Notes: a model not told the origin generated them from the sequence alone. Positions 8,456 through 17,530 are shown, counted from the first letter of the stretch. The stretch is DNA of 64,000 nucleotides from Vibrio toranzoniae (GCF_024347655.1 NZ_AP025515.1:434001-498000), one strand, 5' to 3'. Made by a program: numbers and translations.

Positions 8456-9604
8456 ATGTCTAGCGCGTTTTACATCCCTACAATAAACTTCATGGGTACC
8501 GGCTGTTTGAAAGATGCTGCTGATAGCATTCAGTCTCAAGGCTTCAAAAAAGGTCTGATCGTTACGGATAAGATTCTTAACCAAATTGGCGTGGTAAAGC
8601 AGGTACAAGACCTTCTTAGCCAACGTAGCGTTGACGCTGTTGTCTTCGATGGCACCCAGCCAAACCCAACCATTACTAACGTTAATGACGGCCTTGAGCT
8701 ACTTACAGATAATGATTGTGACTTTGTTGTTTCTCTAGGAGGTGGTTCTCCTCATGATTGCGCAAAAGGTATTGCTCTTGTCGCATCTAATGGTGGCAAA
8801 ATCTCAGATTACGAAGGTGTTGATCAGTCTGAAAAACCAATGATGCCATTAATTGCTATCAATACCACAGCGGGTACTGCATCTGAAATGACACGTTTCT
8901 GCATCATCACTGATGAAGAGCGTCACATTAAGATGGCTATCGTAGATAAGCACACAACGCCGCTTATCTCTGTAAACGATCCTGAACTGATGCTTGCTAA
9001 ACCTGCATCACTAACGGCTGCAACAGGTATGGACGCGTTAACACACGCAATCGAAGCCTACGTTTCTATCGCAGCAACGCCAATCACAGACGCAGTAGCC
9101 ATTAAAGCTATTGAGCTTGTGCAAGCGAACCTAAGAACAGCCGTAACGCACGGCGAAGACATTGAAGCTCGTGAGCAAATGGCTTACGCACAGTTTATGG
9201 CAGGAATGGCATTCAACAACGCTTCTCTTGGTTATGTTCACGCAATGGCGCATCAACTGGGTGGGTTCTATGACCTTCCACACGGTGTATGTAACGCTAT
9301 CTTGCTTCCACACGTTCAACGCTACAACGCGCAAGTTTGTCCAGAGCGTCTACGTGACGTTGCGAAAGCAATGGGCGTAAATGTTGAGGGGATGTCACCG
9401 GAGCAAGGCGCAGACGCAGCAATTAACGCAATTGTTCAATTAGCGAATGATGTAAATATCCCAACAGGCATCGCACAGTTAGGCGCCAAACTAGAAGATA
9501 TTCCAACCCTGTCAGACAACGCACTGAAAGACGCATGTGGTTTCACTAACCCTAAACAAGCCACGCACGAAGAAATTTCAGCGATCTTCGAAGCAGCGAT
9601 GTAA
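8456..9604 (+). CDS. yiaY: Iron-containing alcohol dehydrogenase YiaY
   Basis: 382-residue group III (iron-dependent) alcohol dehydrogenase, close along its whole length to E. coli YiaY. The NAD-binding motif GGGSPHD is near residue 95. The metal-binding histidines lie in DALTHAIEAYVS, HAMAHQLGG and LPHGVCNA. It reduces aldehydes or oxidises short-chain alcohols in the cytoplasm; threonine dehydrogenase activity has been proposed for YiaY but is not certain. AACGGAG lies before the start. It is a single transcription unit ended by a strong terminator at 9651. Confidence 0.93.
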   Translation: MSSAFYIPTINFMGTGCLKDAADSIQSQGFKKGLIVTDKILNQIGVVKQVQDLLSQRSVDAVVFDGTQPNPTITNVNDGLELLTDNDCDFVVSLGGGSPHDCAKGIALVASNGGKISDYEGVDQSEKPMMPLIAINTTAGTASEMTRFCIITDEERHIKMAIVDKHTTPLISVNDPELMLAKPASLTAATGMDALTHAIEAYVSIAATPITDAVAIKAIELVQANLRTAVTHGEDIEAREQMAYAQFMAGMAFNNASLGYVHAMAHQLGGFYDLPHGVCNAILLPHVQRYNAQVCPERLRDVAKAMGVNVEGMSPEQGADAAINAIVQLANDVNIPTGIAQLGAKLEDIPTLSDNALKDACGFTNPKQATHEEISAIFEAAM

Positions 9605-9650
9605 CCTAGCTACCCGTCACTTGTTATTAAAACAGGTCAAAACAAACACA

Positions 9651-9683
9651 AACGGGCTCACCTTCTGAGCCCGTTTTCTTTTA
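9651..9683 (+). terminator. Intrinsic terminator of yiaY
   Basis: AACGGGCTCA and TGAGCCCGTT form a perfect 10-bp stem with a five-base loop, followed by TTCTTTTAT, 46 bases after the stop codon. Confidence 0.9.
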
Positions 9684-9752
9684 TCAGTCGTATCACATCA
9701 AGCCTTTGCCTCTGGCACCGTCAAATTAGACACTCGATAGGAACCACGACGT

Positions 9753-9781
9753 AAAAAAAGCACATCATACGATATGCTTTT
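9753..9781 (-). terminator. Intrinsic terminator of yccF
   Basis: On the minus strand AAAAGCA and TGCTTTT form a stem followed by TTT, 30 bases after the yccF stop codon. Confidence 0.6.
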
Positions 9782-9813
9782 CAACTTTATATCAAGCTCA
9801 GAAGACCGGAGCC

Positions 9814-10248
9814 TTAGCCTTTGTAGTTTCTTACTCGTGCCGCATCGGCTTCATGCTTGTCGACAACCGTTTTACCGATTGGCGCCAGTGAGATAACCGC
9901 TAACTTTAAATGCTGAATCGCAAACGGAATACCGATGATCGTAATGAAGCACGCCACTGCTGACATGATGTGACCCATCGCAAGCCAGATTCCCGCAAAT
10001 AAAAACCAAATGATGTTCCCAATCACACCTAACGGACTCGTGCCTATATCCATCTCATTAGTTAACTCATCACGCGAAATCGCTTCTTGTCCGAATGGGA
10101 AAAAAGAGAAGTTACCCATTACAAAACACGCTCTGCCCCAAGGGATACCAACAATGGTGAGGAATGCAAGTAGCCCGAAGAACCACCAAGCCAGTCCCAT
10201 AAATACGCCACCGAACAGAAACCAAATGATGTTACCTATTGTTCTCAT
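9814..10248 (-). CDS. yccF: YccF family inner-membrane protein
   Basis: 144-residue membrane protein with two copies of the YccF repeat: IGNIIWFLFGG at the N-terminus and IGNIIWFLFAG in the second half, each followed by hydrophobic helices and a GIP motif (IVGIPWG, IIGIPFA). About four membrane segments. The family function is unknown. GGAGAA lies before the ATG. Monocistronic with its own terminator. The 287 bases upstream, up to the small ORF at 10536, contain nothing I can name. Confidence 0.88.
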   Translation of the reverse strand: MRTIGNIIWFLFGGVFMGLAWWFFGLLAFLTIVGIPWGRACFVMGNFSFFPFGQEAISRDELTNEMDIGTSPLGVIGNIIWFLFAGIWLAMGHIMSAVACFITIIGIPFAIQHLKLAVISLAPIGKTVVDKHEADAARVRNYKG

Positions 10249-10535
10249 TCTGTATTCTCCAAATCTTTTTATACGTTTCTTTCATATGCCGAGTGAGGCA
10301 ATGTTTATTGTAATAGGTTCATTATTATCGAGCCTTTATGAACCACTCATGAATCACCTACACTTTATATTTTTGACGCGCACCAAGGATCTCCATAACC
10401 ATATAGGTATCAACTATTTTATTTGATACCATAAATATACAACTAGAACCTTCTGTTAAACAGCGCCCCACGCTAATTCACCCATAGCGTGCCCAGCAGC
10501 AGTGCAAACACTTCAACTAATTTAAGGCCTAATTT

Positions 10536-10661
10536 ATGAATAACCCTAAGCAACCTAAAAAGAAAATGAAAAACTGGGTGCCTATCGTCTTTTTCGCACT
10601 TCTGAGTACAGTTCCTGTGCTCATGTTTTTAGTCGACGTGTACATCAACCAGTATATGTAA
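10536..10661 (+). CDS. Small single-pass membrane protein, 41 residues
   Basis: A 41-codon frame with a lysine-rich N-terminus (KQPKKKMKN), then about 22 hydrophobic residues (WVPIVFFALLSTVPVLMFL) and a short polar end. This is the pattern of a small membrane protein with its N-terminus in the cytoplasm. AAGG lies nine bases before the ATG. A bidirectional terminator at 10755 follows. Function unknown; the call rests on the charge and hydrophobicity pattern and the ribosome-binding site. Confidence 0.55.
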   Translation: MNNPKQPKKKMKNWVPIVFFALLSTVPVLMFLVDVYINQYM

Positions 10662-10754
10662 CAAAATCTGCCATCCTATCTGAGTGATAATGAATAGAGT
10701 AATTATGTCCTGTATTCATCTCAACTAACTAACAGCTGTTCTCGTTTAAAAACA

Positions 10755-10788
10755 AAAAAGGCGACAGTATCAACTATCGCCTTTTTGT
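10755..10788. terminator. Bidirectional intrinsic terminator between the small ORF and tdh
   Basis: AAAAAGGCGA and TCGCCTTTTT form a 10-bp stem with A and T runs on both sides, so it can stop transcription from either direction. Confidence 0.85.
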
Positions 10789-10807
10789 TATTGATTAGCT
10801 GTTAAGC

Positions 10808-11839
10808 TTATTCCCAGTCTAAAATTACCTTACCAGACATACCAGATCGCATCATGTCAAAGCCTTTCTGGAAGTCGTCCACTTTGTAGTGGTGAGTAAT
10901 GATTGGTGTTAGATCTAGGCCAGATTGAATCAAAGAAGCCATCTTGTACCAAGTTTCGAACATCTCACGACCGTAGATACCTTTGATAACCAAGCCTTTG
11001 AAGATTACTTGGTTCCAGTCTACTGCCATGTCTGATGGTGGAATACCTAATAGAGAGATCTTACCGCCGTGGTTCATGTTCGTCAGCATGCTGTTGAACG
11101 CAGATGGGTTACCAGACATTTCTAGGCCTACATCGAAGCCTTCAGTCATGCCAAGATCAGCCATTACGTCTTCAAGCTTCTCTTCCATCACGTTTACTGC
11201 GCGAGTCACACCCATTTTCTTAGCAAGATCTAGGCGGTATTCGTTTACGTCAGTAATAACTACGTGACGAGCACCAACGTGCTTAGCAACAGCTGCAGCC
11301 ATGATACCGATTGGGCCAGCACCAGTGATGAGCACGTCTTCGCCTACTAGGTCGAAAGAAAGCGCTGTGTGTACTGCGTTACCAAACGGGTCAAAGATGG
11401 ATGCTAGATCGTCAGAGATTTCTGCAGGGATCTTAAATGCGTTGAACGCTGGGATCACAAGGAACTCAGAGAACGCACCAGTGCGGTTAACACCAACACC
11501 TGTTGTGTTACGGCAAAGGTGAGTACGGCCGCCACGACAGTTACGACAGTGACCACATGTGATGTGACCTTCGCCAGAAACACGGTCGCCGATTTCAAAA
11601 CCACGAACTTCTTGGCCGATGCCAACAACTTCACCCACGTATTCGTGACCTACTACCATAGGTACTGGAATTGTGTTTTGTGACCACTCATCCCAGTTGT
11701 AGATGTGTACGTCAGTACCACAAATTGCGGTTTTCTTAATACGGATAAGAAGATCATTATGACCCATTTCAGGTTTTTCAACCTCGGTCATCCAGATGCC
11801 TTCTTCAGGCTTAAGCTTAGAAAGTGCTTTAATTTTCAT
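10808..11839 (-). CDS. tdh: L-threonine 3-dehydrogenase
   Basis: 343-residue zinc-dependent medium-chain dehydrogenase that oxidises L-threonine to 2-amino-3-oxobutanoate with NAD+. The catalytic zinc cysteine is at residue 40 (AICGTDVH), GHEYVGEV follows, and the structural zinc cysteines lie in CGHCRNC and HLC. The NAD-binding loop is GAGPIG. Length matches the family. It is the second gene after kbl, 110 bases apart. The gap contains an 8-bp inverted repeat (TCTCGCCT/AGGCGAGA at 11856-11878) with no T-run, so it is more likely an mRNA-stabilising hairpin than a terminator. Confidence 0.96.
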   Translation of the reverse strand: MKIKALSKLKPEEGIWMTEVEKPEMGHNDLLIRIKKTAICGTDVHIYNWDEWSQNTIPVPMVVGHEYVGEVVGIGQEVRGFEIGDRVSGEGHITCGHCRNCRGGRTHLCRNTTGVGVNRTGAFSEFLVIPAFNAFKIPAEISDDLASIFDPFGNAVHTALSFDLVGEDVLITGAGPIGIMAAAVAKHVGARHVVITDVNEYRLDLAKKMGVTRAVNVMEEKLEDVMADLGMTEGFDVGLEMSGNPSAFNSMLTNMNHGGKISLLGIPPSDMAVDWNQVIFKGLVIKGIYGREMFETWYKMASLIQSGLDLTPIITHHYKVDDFQKGFDMMRSGMSGKVILDWE

Positions 11840-11949
11840 AATGTTATCCAGTTCATCTCGCCTAACTGTAAGGCGAGAATCAAAAATCTATATGTGCTAT
11901 TGGGCGTTGCTCTATCTAACTAAAGGATGCACAAGGCACCCCTTTAAAA

Positions 11950-13143
11950 TTAGATGATACCCATATCTTTACCAACTTGGATGAACGCATCGATTGCGCG
12001 GTCTAGTTGCTCACGAGAGTGTGCAGCAGACATTTGCGTACGAATACGAGCTTGGCCTTTTGGTACTACAGGGAAAGAGAAACCGACAACGTAGATGCCT
12101 TTCTCTAGAGCGCGCTCTGCGAATTCAGCCGCTACTTTTGCATCACCCAGCATGATTGGGATGATTGCGTGGTCAGCACCACCCATTGTGAAGCCCGCTT
12201 CTTCCATGCGAGTACGGAAGTGAGCAGAGTTTTCCCATAGTTGAGTACGTAGGTCGCCAGATTCCGCTAGAAGATCGAGAACACGGATAGACGCCGATAC
12301 GATTGCTGGTGCAACAGAGTTAGAGAATAGGTATGGACGAGAACGCTGACGTAACCAGTCGATTACTTCTTTCTTACCAGAAGTGTAACCGCCTGAAGCG
12401 CCTCCCATTGCTTTACCTAGCGTACCTGTAATGATGTCGATACGGTCAACAACGTTGTGGAACTCGTGAGTACCTGCGCCGTTTTCACCCATGAAGCCTA
12501 CGGCGTGAGAATCATCAACCATCACTAGTGCGCCGTACTTGTCAGCAAGGTCACAGATAGCAGGAAGGTTAGCTACTACGCCGTCCATTGAGAACACACC
12601 GTCAGTTACGATAAGCGTGTGACGAGCGCCAGCTTCTTTAGCTGCGATAAGTTGCTGCTCTAGCTCTTCCATGTTGTTGTTCGCGTAGCGGAAGCGCATT
12701 GCTTTACACAGACGAACACCATCGATGATAGATGCGTGGTTTAGAGCATCAGAAATGATTGCGTCTTCTTTGCCTAAAATCGTTTCGAATAGGCCAGCGT
12801 TCGCATCAAAACAAGATGTGTATAGGATTGTGTCTTCTTTACCAAGGAACGTAGATAGCTTTTGCTCTAGTTCTTTGTGAGAGTCTTGAGTACCACAGAT
12901 GAAACGTACTGAAGCCATACCAAAACCGTGTTGATCCATACCGCCTTTAGCAGCTTCGATAAGGTCCGGGTGGTTAGCAAGGCCTAAGTAGTTGTTTGCA
13001 CAGAAGTTTAATACTTCTTCACCAGTCGAGATAGAAACCGCTGCTTTTTGAGCAGAAGTGATAATGCGCTCAGACTTGTAAAGACCTTCTTCTTTAACTT
13101 CTTCGATTTGAGTTTGAATCTGTTGGTAAAATGCAGAAGACAT
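11950..13143 (-). CDS. kbl: 2-amino-3-ketobutyrate CoA ligase (glycine C-acetyltransferase)
   Basis: 397-residue PLP-dependent alpha-oxoamine synthase. With CoA it splits the product of Tdh into glycine and acetyl-CoA. The PLP lysine is in TGTLGKAMGG, and the pyridine-contacting aspartate in VDDSHAVGF. AGGAAGG precedes the ATG. kbl and tdh form the threonine utilisation operon, as in E. coli where Lrp controls it. The 430-base upstream region could carry similar control. Confidence 0.96.
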   Translation of the reverse strand: MSSAFYQQIQTQIEEVKEEGLYKSERIITSAQKAAVSISTGEEVLNFCANNYLGLANHPDLIEAAKGGMDQHGFGMASVRFICGTQDSHKELEQKLSTFLGKEDTILYTSCFDANAGLFETILGKEDAIISDALNHASIIDGVRLCKAMRFRYANNNMEELEQQLIAAKEAGARHTLIVTDGVFSMDGVVANLPAICDLADKYGALVMVDDSHAVGFMGENGAGTHEFHNVVDRIDIITGTLGKAMGGASGGYTSGKKEVIDWLRQRSRPYLFSNSVAPAIVSASIRVLDLLAESGDLRTQLWENSAHFRTRMEEAGFTMGGADHAIIPIMLGDAKVAAEFAERALEKGIYVVGFSFPVVPKGQARIRTQMSAAHSREQLDRAIDAFIQVGKDMGII

Positions 13144-13573
13144 TGTTCATTCCTTCCTAATTATTATTCAGCAGCATCACGCGCCGCTTTATGTAGGGAT
13201 ATAAACGATCTCAAAACGATCATTTACACTGTAAAACTAATGCCTATATTCTAGTTGAACATACGCATTCCGATTATCCCTTTAGTTGGAAAAACATTAG
13301 TGAACCTGAGGCATTAATAATAGTTCATCCCAGTGACACAGGGCACATAAACGCGTCTTACCTGTTCTTTTTAACGTCAAATCGACCTCCATTTCGGTCT
13401 AATTTCGCTGTCATATCAAATATCAATTTTTCATCTCAGAACGATATAGTGATGAATTTAGGTTTATCTCAGAAAATCCCGCCGTTCAATTGATGAAATT
13501 GATTCACAAATCACACGTAATCACTCACAATTGCCATTACGCTCATCGTTGAAACTTGTTTAACTGGATACTT
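13144..13573. promoter_or_regulatory. Divergent promoter region between kbl and a LysR gene
   Basis: 430 AT-rich bases without a supported ORF. It must hold the promoters of kbl-tdh and of the LysR gene. I could not place an unambiguous operator or riboswitch. Confidence 0.4.
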
Positions 13574-14506
13574 ATGATTAATCCTAAGCTCATTGCCCTA
13601 CTTCCGGATCTCGCCTCGTTCATTTTAGTGGTAAATGAAGGGAGCTTTACTGCGGCAGCAAAACAGTTAGGAGTAACACCCTCAGCGTTGAGTAAACTGA
13701 TCACACGTTTAGAAAAAGCGCTCTCAGTGAAGCTGTTTGAACGCACGACTCGTACATTGATCATCACACAAGCAGGCCAACTGGTTTACGACCAAAGCGT
13801 GGTTATGATTAATGCAGCGCAGCAAGCGGTCGAACTGTCTACCTCTGATCACACTGAACCTGCAGGTTCTATAACGGTAGCGGCTCCAGAAGCCTTCTTG
13901 AACTCGGTTCTACAGCCTTTCGTTGTTCCATTCTTAAACCAGTATCCCGAGATTCAACTTAAGTTAAGAGCGGCTGATGGCGACATCGACATATTGCGCC
14001 AAGGCATCGACATCGCGTTTCGCCTTACTGATAAGCCCGACGAGAGCTTAGTTTTGAAAGAGCTTGGAAAGACCAACCTCGTGTTATGTGCAAGCCCCGA
14101 CTATTTGCAAGTAAAAGGAGTTCCTAGCCACCCGACTGACCTTTCGAAACACGACTGTTTATACCTTGCTGAGACAGACAAAGACCACATTTGGGACTTC
14201 TTGAAAGACGATGAATTTCACACGGTATCCGTCAGTGGCCGTTACGCGGTAAACCACTCCCAAATGCGACTCAAAGGTGTGAAAGAAGGACTTGGCGTAG
14301 GTATTTTCCATGACTTCGTGATTCAAGATGCGCTGGCTGAAGGCTCTGTGGTGCAGGCATTGGAAGATTGGACCATCAAGAGTAATTACCACGGCGCTAT
14401 CGCGATGCAGTTTGCTCAAACCAAATACATGCCTGCTCGCCTCCGTGTGTTCATTGATTACGCTATGGAGCACTTGGGTGATAAGTTAGCCAGGGAACTA
14501 AAGTAA
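13574..14506 (+). CDS. LysR family transcriptional regulator
   Basis: 310-residue LysR-type regulator of the CrgA-like group. The helix-turn-helix is at residues about 10-65 (GSFTAAAKQLGVTPSALSKLI), followed by the effector domain. The ATG at 13574 gives MINPKLIALL; a TTG at 13556 would add six residues and is less likely. It is divergent from kbl-tdh and could control threonine degradation, but a separate LysR gene lies convergent downstream and nothing in the sequence fixes the target. Confidence 0.86.
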   Translation: MINPKLIALLPDLASFILVVNEGSFTAAAKQLGVTPSALSKLITRLEKALSVKLFERTTRTLIITQAGQLVYDQSVVMINAAQQAVELSTSDHTEPAGSITVAAPEAFLNSVLQPFVVPFLNQYPEIQLKLRAADGDIDILRQGIDIAFRLTDKPDESLVLKELGKTNLVLCASPDYLQVKGVPSHPTDLSKHDCLYLAETDKDHIWDFLKDDEFHTVSVSGRYAVNHSQMRLKGVKEGLGVGIFHDFVIQDALAEGSVVQALEDWTIKSNYHGAIAMQFAQTKYMPARLRVFIDYAMEHLGDKLARELK

Positions 14507-14555
14507 TATTGATAGGGATCTGCAGCTCACAATGTCAGACTAACTAAAAGGATTA

Positions 14556-15383
14556 TTAATTCAAAATCCTATCCAGTTCCATTCTAATAAATGCTGAAAT
14601 TTCAACCAATTTTCTCGGCAGTGGATTTTGGTAAGGGTAGGCAATATACATGGATCTTTCTGTGTCAAAAACCTGTGTAATATGGATGTTCTTATTTATT
14701 TGGCTTCCTTTCATAAGATAATTCGGAATCACACCCACGCCTACGCCTTTAGAAACAAAGTTCATTAGAATAGATGTATTATCAACTTCAATTACATCAC
14801 TATACCTCTGCTTTATCTCCTCTTTATTAGAGTGTCTTTTATAAATTAATAACGTGTTATTTTGAGTGTTATCAAGTTGCGAGATTACAATATCATTATA
14901 ATTTCCAACTTCATGTGCAATCAATGTTTCATCAACAACGTTATTTAGTCTAATTGCAATATCGATATTGCTTTCCAATAAATTTTCAACATTATTATTT
15001 GATGATACTTCAAAGTTCACGGCTGGGTATCGTTCTTTAAGGCCTTTAAGAATTTCACCAAAAATAGAAGAGGCGACTGAGTTAGGCATTGTTATTTTAA
15101 ATTTTCCACTAATACAATCACTAAGTGATTTCGCTCTATAATTCAACGCTTGTAAATTATCTAAAGCTTCGATGGCAAGCTCTTTGATACTTTCTCCGTG
15201 ATCAGTCAGAACGAGTTGTCTTGTTGTTCTGTGAACAAGTGTCACTCCAATTTGCTTCTCTAAGGCTGCTAGTTGGCGACTGACTTGAGCCTTCGACTTT
15301 CCCAGTTCCTTGGAAGCCTCCGTCAAGGAAAGGTGCTTACAAACTGCTGCAAAGCAGATTAGTTCATTGTTCATCAATTCCAT
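14556..15383 (-). CDS. LysR family transcriptional regulator (AT-rich)
   Basis: 275-residue LysR-type regulator with helix-turn-helix LSLTEASKELGKSKAQVSRQL and an effector domain slightly shorter than usual. Its codons are much richer in A and T than those of neighbouring genes (many AAT, ATT, TTA), which suggests acquisition from elsewhere. An ATG three codons inside is an alternative start. It is divergent from the small gene at 15543, with a 159-base AT-rich gap between them, so that gene is the obvious candidate target. Confidence 0.85.
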   Translation of the reverse strand: MELMNNELICFAAVCKHLSLTEASKELGKSKAQVSRQLAALEKQIGVTLVHRTTRQLVLTDHGESIKELAIEALDNLQALNYRAKSLSDCISGKFKITMPNSVASSIFGEILKGLKERYPAVNFEVSSNNNVENLLESNIDIAIRLNNVVDETLIAHEVGNYNDIVISQLDNTQNNTLLIYKRHSNKEEIKQRYSDVIEVDNTSILMNFVSKGVGVGVIPNYLMKGSQINKNIHITQVFDTERSMYIAYPYQNPLPRKLVEISAFIRMELDRILN

Positions 15384-15542
15384 GATTGTTACCTATTTGC
15401 AACTCTGGGTCACGTTGTATTTAAAATGTCTCCTTAGTATAACTACATTCAGTCGAAGGGGGGAAGTGGCATTATAAATAATATTCAAGTAATAGAAATA
15501 TTTTAAAAAATTAAATCCATAAACTATATACGGGTACATACC

Positions 15543-15731
15543 ATGAAAAAAGAAAAACAAATTTCAAAAAAAATATATAACTTGATAAATAACATTATAA
15601 ATTTTTATACAAAAGTTTTTGTTACGTTATTTGGTGATGAAATTAATTTCCGTCACAACAAGGATAAAATCAATGTTCGAAACACGTCTGATTTTAGTGA
15701 ACACATGAAACGAGACCTTGGTTTAGATTAA
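15543..15731 (+). CDS. Small basic protein, 62 residues, DUF1127-like ending
   Basis: A 62-residue lysine-rich protein of low GC. It ends in NTSDFSEHMKRDLGLD, which resembles the conserved C-terminal RDLGL/RDIGL motif of DUF1127-type small proteins in proteobacteria. The middle has a hydrophobic stretch (VFVTLFG) too short for a certain membrane segment. The ribosome-binding site is weak. The end motif is the main support. Divergent from the LysR gene. Confidence 0.5.
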   Translation: MKKEKQISKKIYNLINNIINFYTKVFVTLFGDEINFRHNKDKINVRNTSDFSEHMKRDLGLD

Positions 15732-15788
15732 TTGATCAATTAACTTCAGTAAATAAAAAATAAACCGTTTAAACTTCAAGATAATTTC

Positions 15789-15832
15789 TTATGTGTTAAT
15801 GCATAATTTCACAAACATTGTCGCAACTCCTG
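15789..15832 (-). pseudogene. Nine-codon ORF with strong Shine-Dalgarno downstream of a Fur box: probable gene remnant
   Basis: On the minus strand CAGGAG (15827-15832) lies eight bases before an ATG at 15818. The frame MFVKLCINT stops at 15789-15791. A Fur box sits 13 bases upstream of the ribosome-binding site. The arrangement is that of an iron-regulated gene start whose coding region is gone. It could instead be a leader peptide. Confidence 0.3.
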
Positions 15833-15844
15833 ATGGACCACAGC

Positions 15845-15863
15845 GATAACGGTATTCATTATC
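15845..15863. promoter_or_regulatory. Fur box without an adjacent full-length gene
   Basis: GATAACGGTATTCATTATC matches the 19-base Fur consensus GATAATGATAATCATTATC at 16 positions. It lies between the end of the 62-residue ORF and the 3' end of the PepSY gene. Confidence 0.6.
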
Positions 15864-15948
15864 ATCGTCTATCAGTTAGAACTAATTTTTTCGTTAAATT
15901 ACAATTTTTTATTAAAAAATCAAAGTTGAACATATGATCTTAATCATG

Positions 15949-15981
15949 AAACTGACCCTCTCAAACAAAGAAGGTCAGTTT
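15949..15981 (-). terminator. Hairpin after the PepSY gene, possible terminator
   Basis: AACTGACC and GGTCAGTT form an 8-bp stem about 15 bases after the stop codon at 15995. The T-run is short (TTTCATG), so terminator function is uncertain. Confidence 0.4.
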
Positions 15982-15994
15982 GTGTATTAATTAA

Positions 15995-17530
15995 CTAATT
16001 AAGAACAGTTTTGAACTTTTCAACACGCGAAAAAAGCAGCCAATCCAACAGCATCGCAGCCACAATCGTCGCTCCCGCCAGTGGAAACAGCACTGAAATC
16101 ACCACGACAGTTACCAAGCCAGTTCTCCATAGGCCAGCATCACCAAACTTAGGTGGTGTGCCAAGCTTGCGTTGACCTGAAGGTCTACGCATCCACCACA
16201 TAACACCGCCAGTCACCGACACCACAATAAATGCAAAGCAGAACAGCGCGTTTAGAAGTTTATTGATGATACTGATGTCACCTTGGTGCAGAGAAATACC
16301 GACCGCCAGTGTCTTAGCGATAAAGTTGTAATCCTGCCAAGTCACCTCACCCAGAATACGACCTGAGTATTGGTCTAGATGCGTGGTACGATCCTGAGTT
16401 GGGTCGATGATGTCACCACCCATGGTATTGGCTGTCACTGTGTAAACACCCGTTTCTGAGCGTGGGAAGTTCACCTTGTATTGCGTGAAACCAAGCGAGT
16501 GCGCTTTTTCGATAACATCATCGATAGCAAAGCTGCTTGCTGACATCACATGTTGAGAGTGGTCTTCGCCCATCTTTGAATGATCATGAGGTTCAGACGC
16601 CTCTTCTACGTGGTGTACATGCTCTGCAGGCTTATCTTGAGACAACGGCAGTGGTGTTTGTTCTAAGTTCCACGGTAGTTCTTCTTCTGAACCGTGGTTA
16701 AGAGAAGCGTGAGTTTTGTCTGAAAGAGGAATATCGTCCCACATTTGAGCAGGGAAAGTGCTCCATGCTTGAACCAACTTTCCTCCCCAGAAGCCCGTCC
16801 ACGCCAATCCTGAGAGAATAAACAACAGCAAGATCAGAGATAACGTGCCACCTATGTTCGCATGCAGATCACGCATAAGCACACGTGGCCCAGATGACAC
16901 TCTCAGCTTGAGAAACCCAGCACGGCTTGCGTTGTCTCTCGGTAGCCATAAATAAATACCGCTGATAAGAAGGAGAATCGATAAGCTGATTGCCACTTCA
17001 ATAAGGTAATCACCCCAATCACCAATCAACAACGTGCCGTGAATATCGTTCGCAAGTTCGTAGAGGCTTTCACTGCGTGGCACTTCACCAACGACTTCAC
17101 CGGTGTATTGATTCACGGTAGCGAAAACCGATGTACCGTCTTCAAGTGATACTGAGAATCGGTTCGCCAAGTCAGGCGATTTGCTCGGTACGAACTGTGT
17201 CACTGAACCTTGTGGATATTGATTCTGCACTGACGCTAGCTGCTGCGAAACCTTGATGGGTTCACCCGATGCAGCAATTTCAATCGCGTTTTGATGAAAA
17301 GCGAGTTCGATCTCGTCATCAAACAGCATCATCAAGCCAGTAATACTCAGCATCAACATAAATGGGATAACGAATAGCCCAGCATAGAAGTGCCAGCGCC
17401 AAGTGAGAAAGTAGAGAGTTTTATTGCGTTCTTTGCTTTTTATATTGGTTTTCGAACCGGTATTTACACTGCTTGTAGACTGCGAAGTCGTTTGTGCCTT
17501 CGCAGAGGCTTGAGATTCATTTCTCAACAT
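15995..17530 (-). CDS. PepSY-associated transmembrane protein with histidine-rich loop
   Basis: 511-residue inner-membrane protein of the PepSY_TM (PiuB-like) family, which is often iron-regulated and has been linked to ferric-siderophore reduction. Pattern: a basic N-terminus, WRWHFYAGL at the first membrane helix, a periplasmic PepSY region, further helices (HANIGGTLSLIL), a second PepSY region, and C-terminal helices (VTGGVMWWMRRP). Around residues 285-325 a loop holds seven histidines (HVHH, HDH, DHSQH) and several acidic residues, a likely metal site. I chose the ATG at 17530 because AAAGGAAA precedes it. It follows the DUF2946 gene by about 110 bases and may share its transcript. Confidence 0.82.
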   Translation of the reverse strand: MLRNESQASAKAQTTSQSTSSVNTGSKTNIKSKERNKTLYFLTWRWHFYAGLFVIPFMLMLSITGLMMLFDDEIELAFHQNAIEIAASGEPIKVSQQLASVQNQYPQGSVTQFVPSKSPDLANRFSVSLEDGTSVFATVNQYTGEVVGEVPRSESLYELANDIHGTLLIGDWGDYLIEVAISLSILLLISGIYLWLPRDNASRAGFLKLRVSSGPRVLMRDLHANIGGTLSLILLLFILSGLAWTGFWGGKLVQAWSTFPAQMWDDIPLSDKTHASLNHGSEEELPWNLEQTPLPLSQDKPAEHVHHVEEASEPHDHSKMGEDHSQHVMSASSFAIDDVIEKAHSLGFTQYKVNFPRSETGVYTVTANTMGGDIIDPTQDRTTHLDQYSGRILGEVTWQDYNFIAKTLAVGISLHQGDISIINKLLNALFCFAFIVVSVTGGVMWWMRRPSGQRKLGTPPKFGDAGLWRTGLVTVVVISVLFPLAGATIVAAMLLDWLLFSRVEKFKTVLN

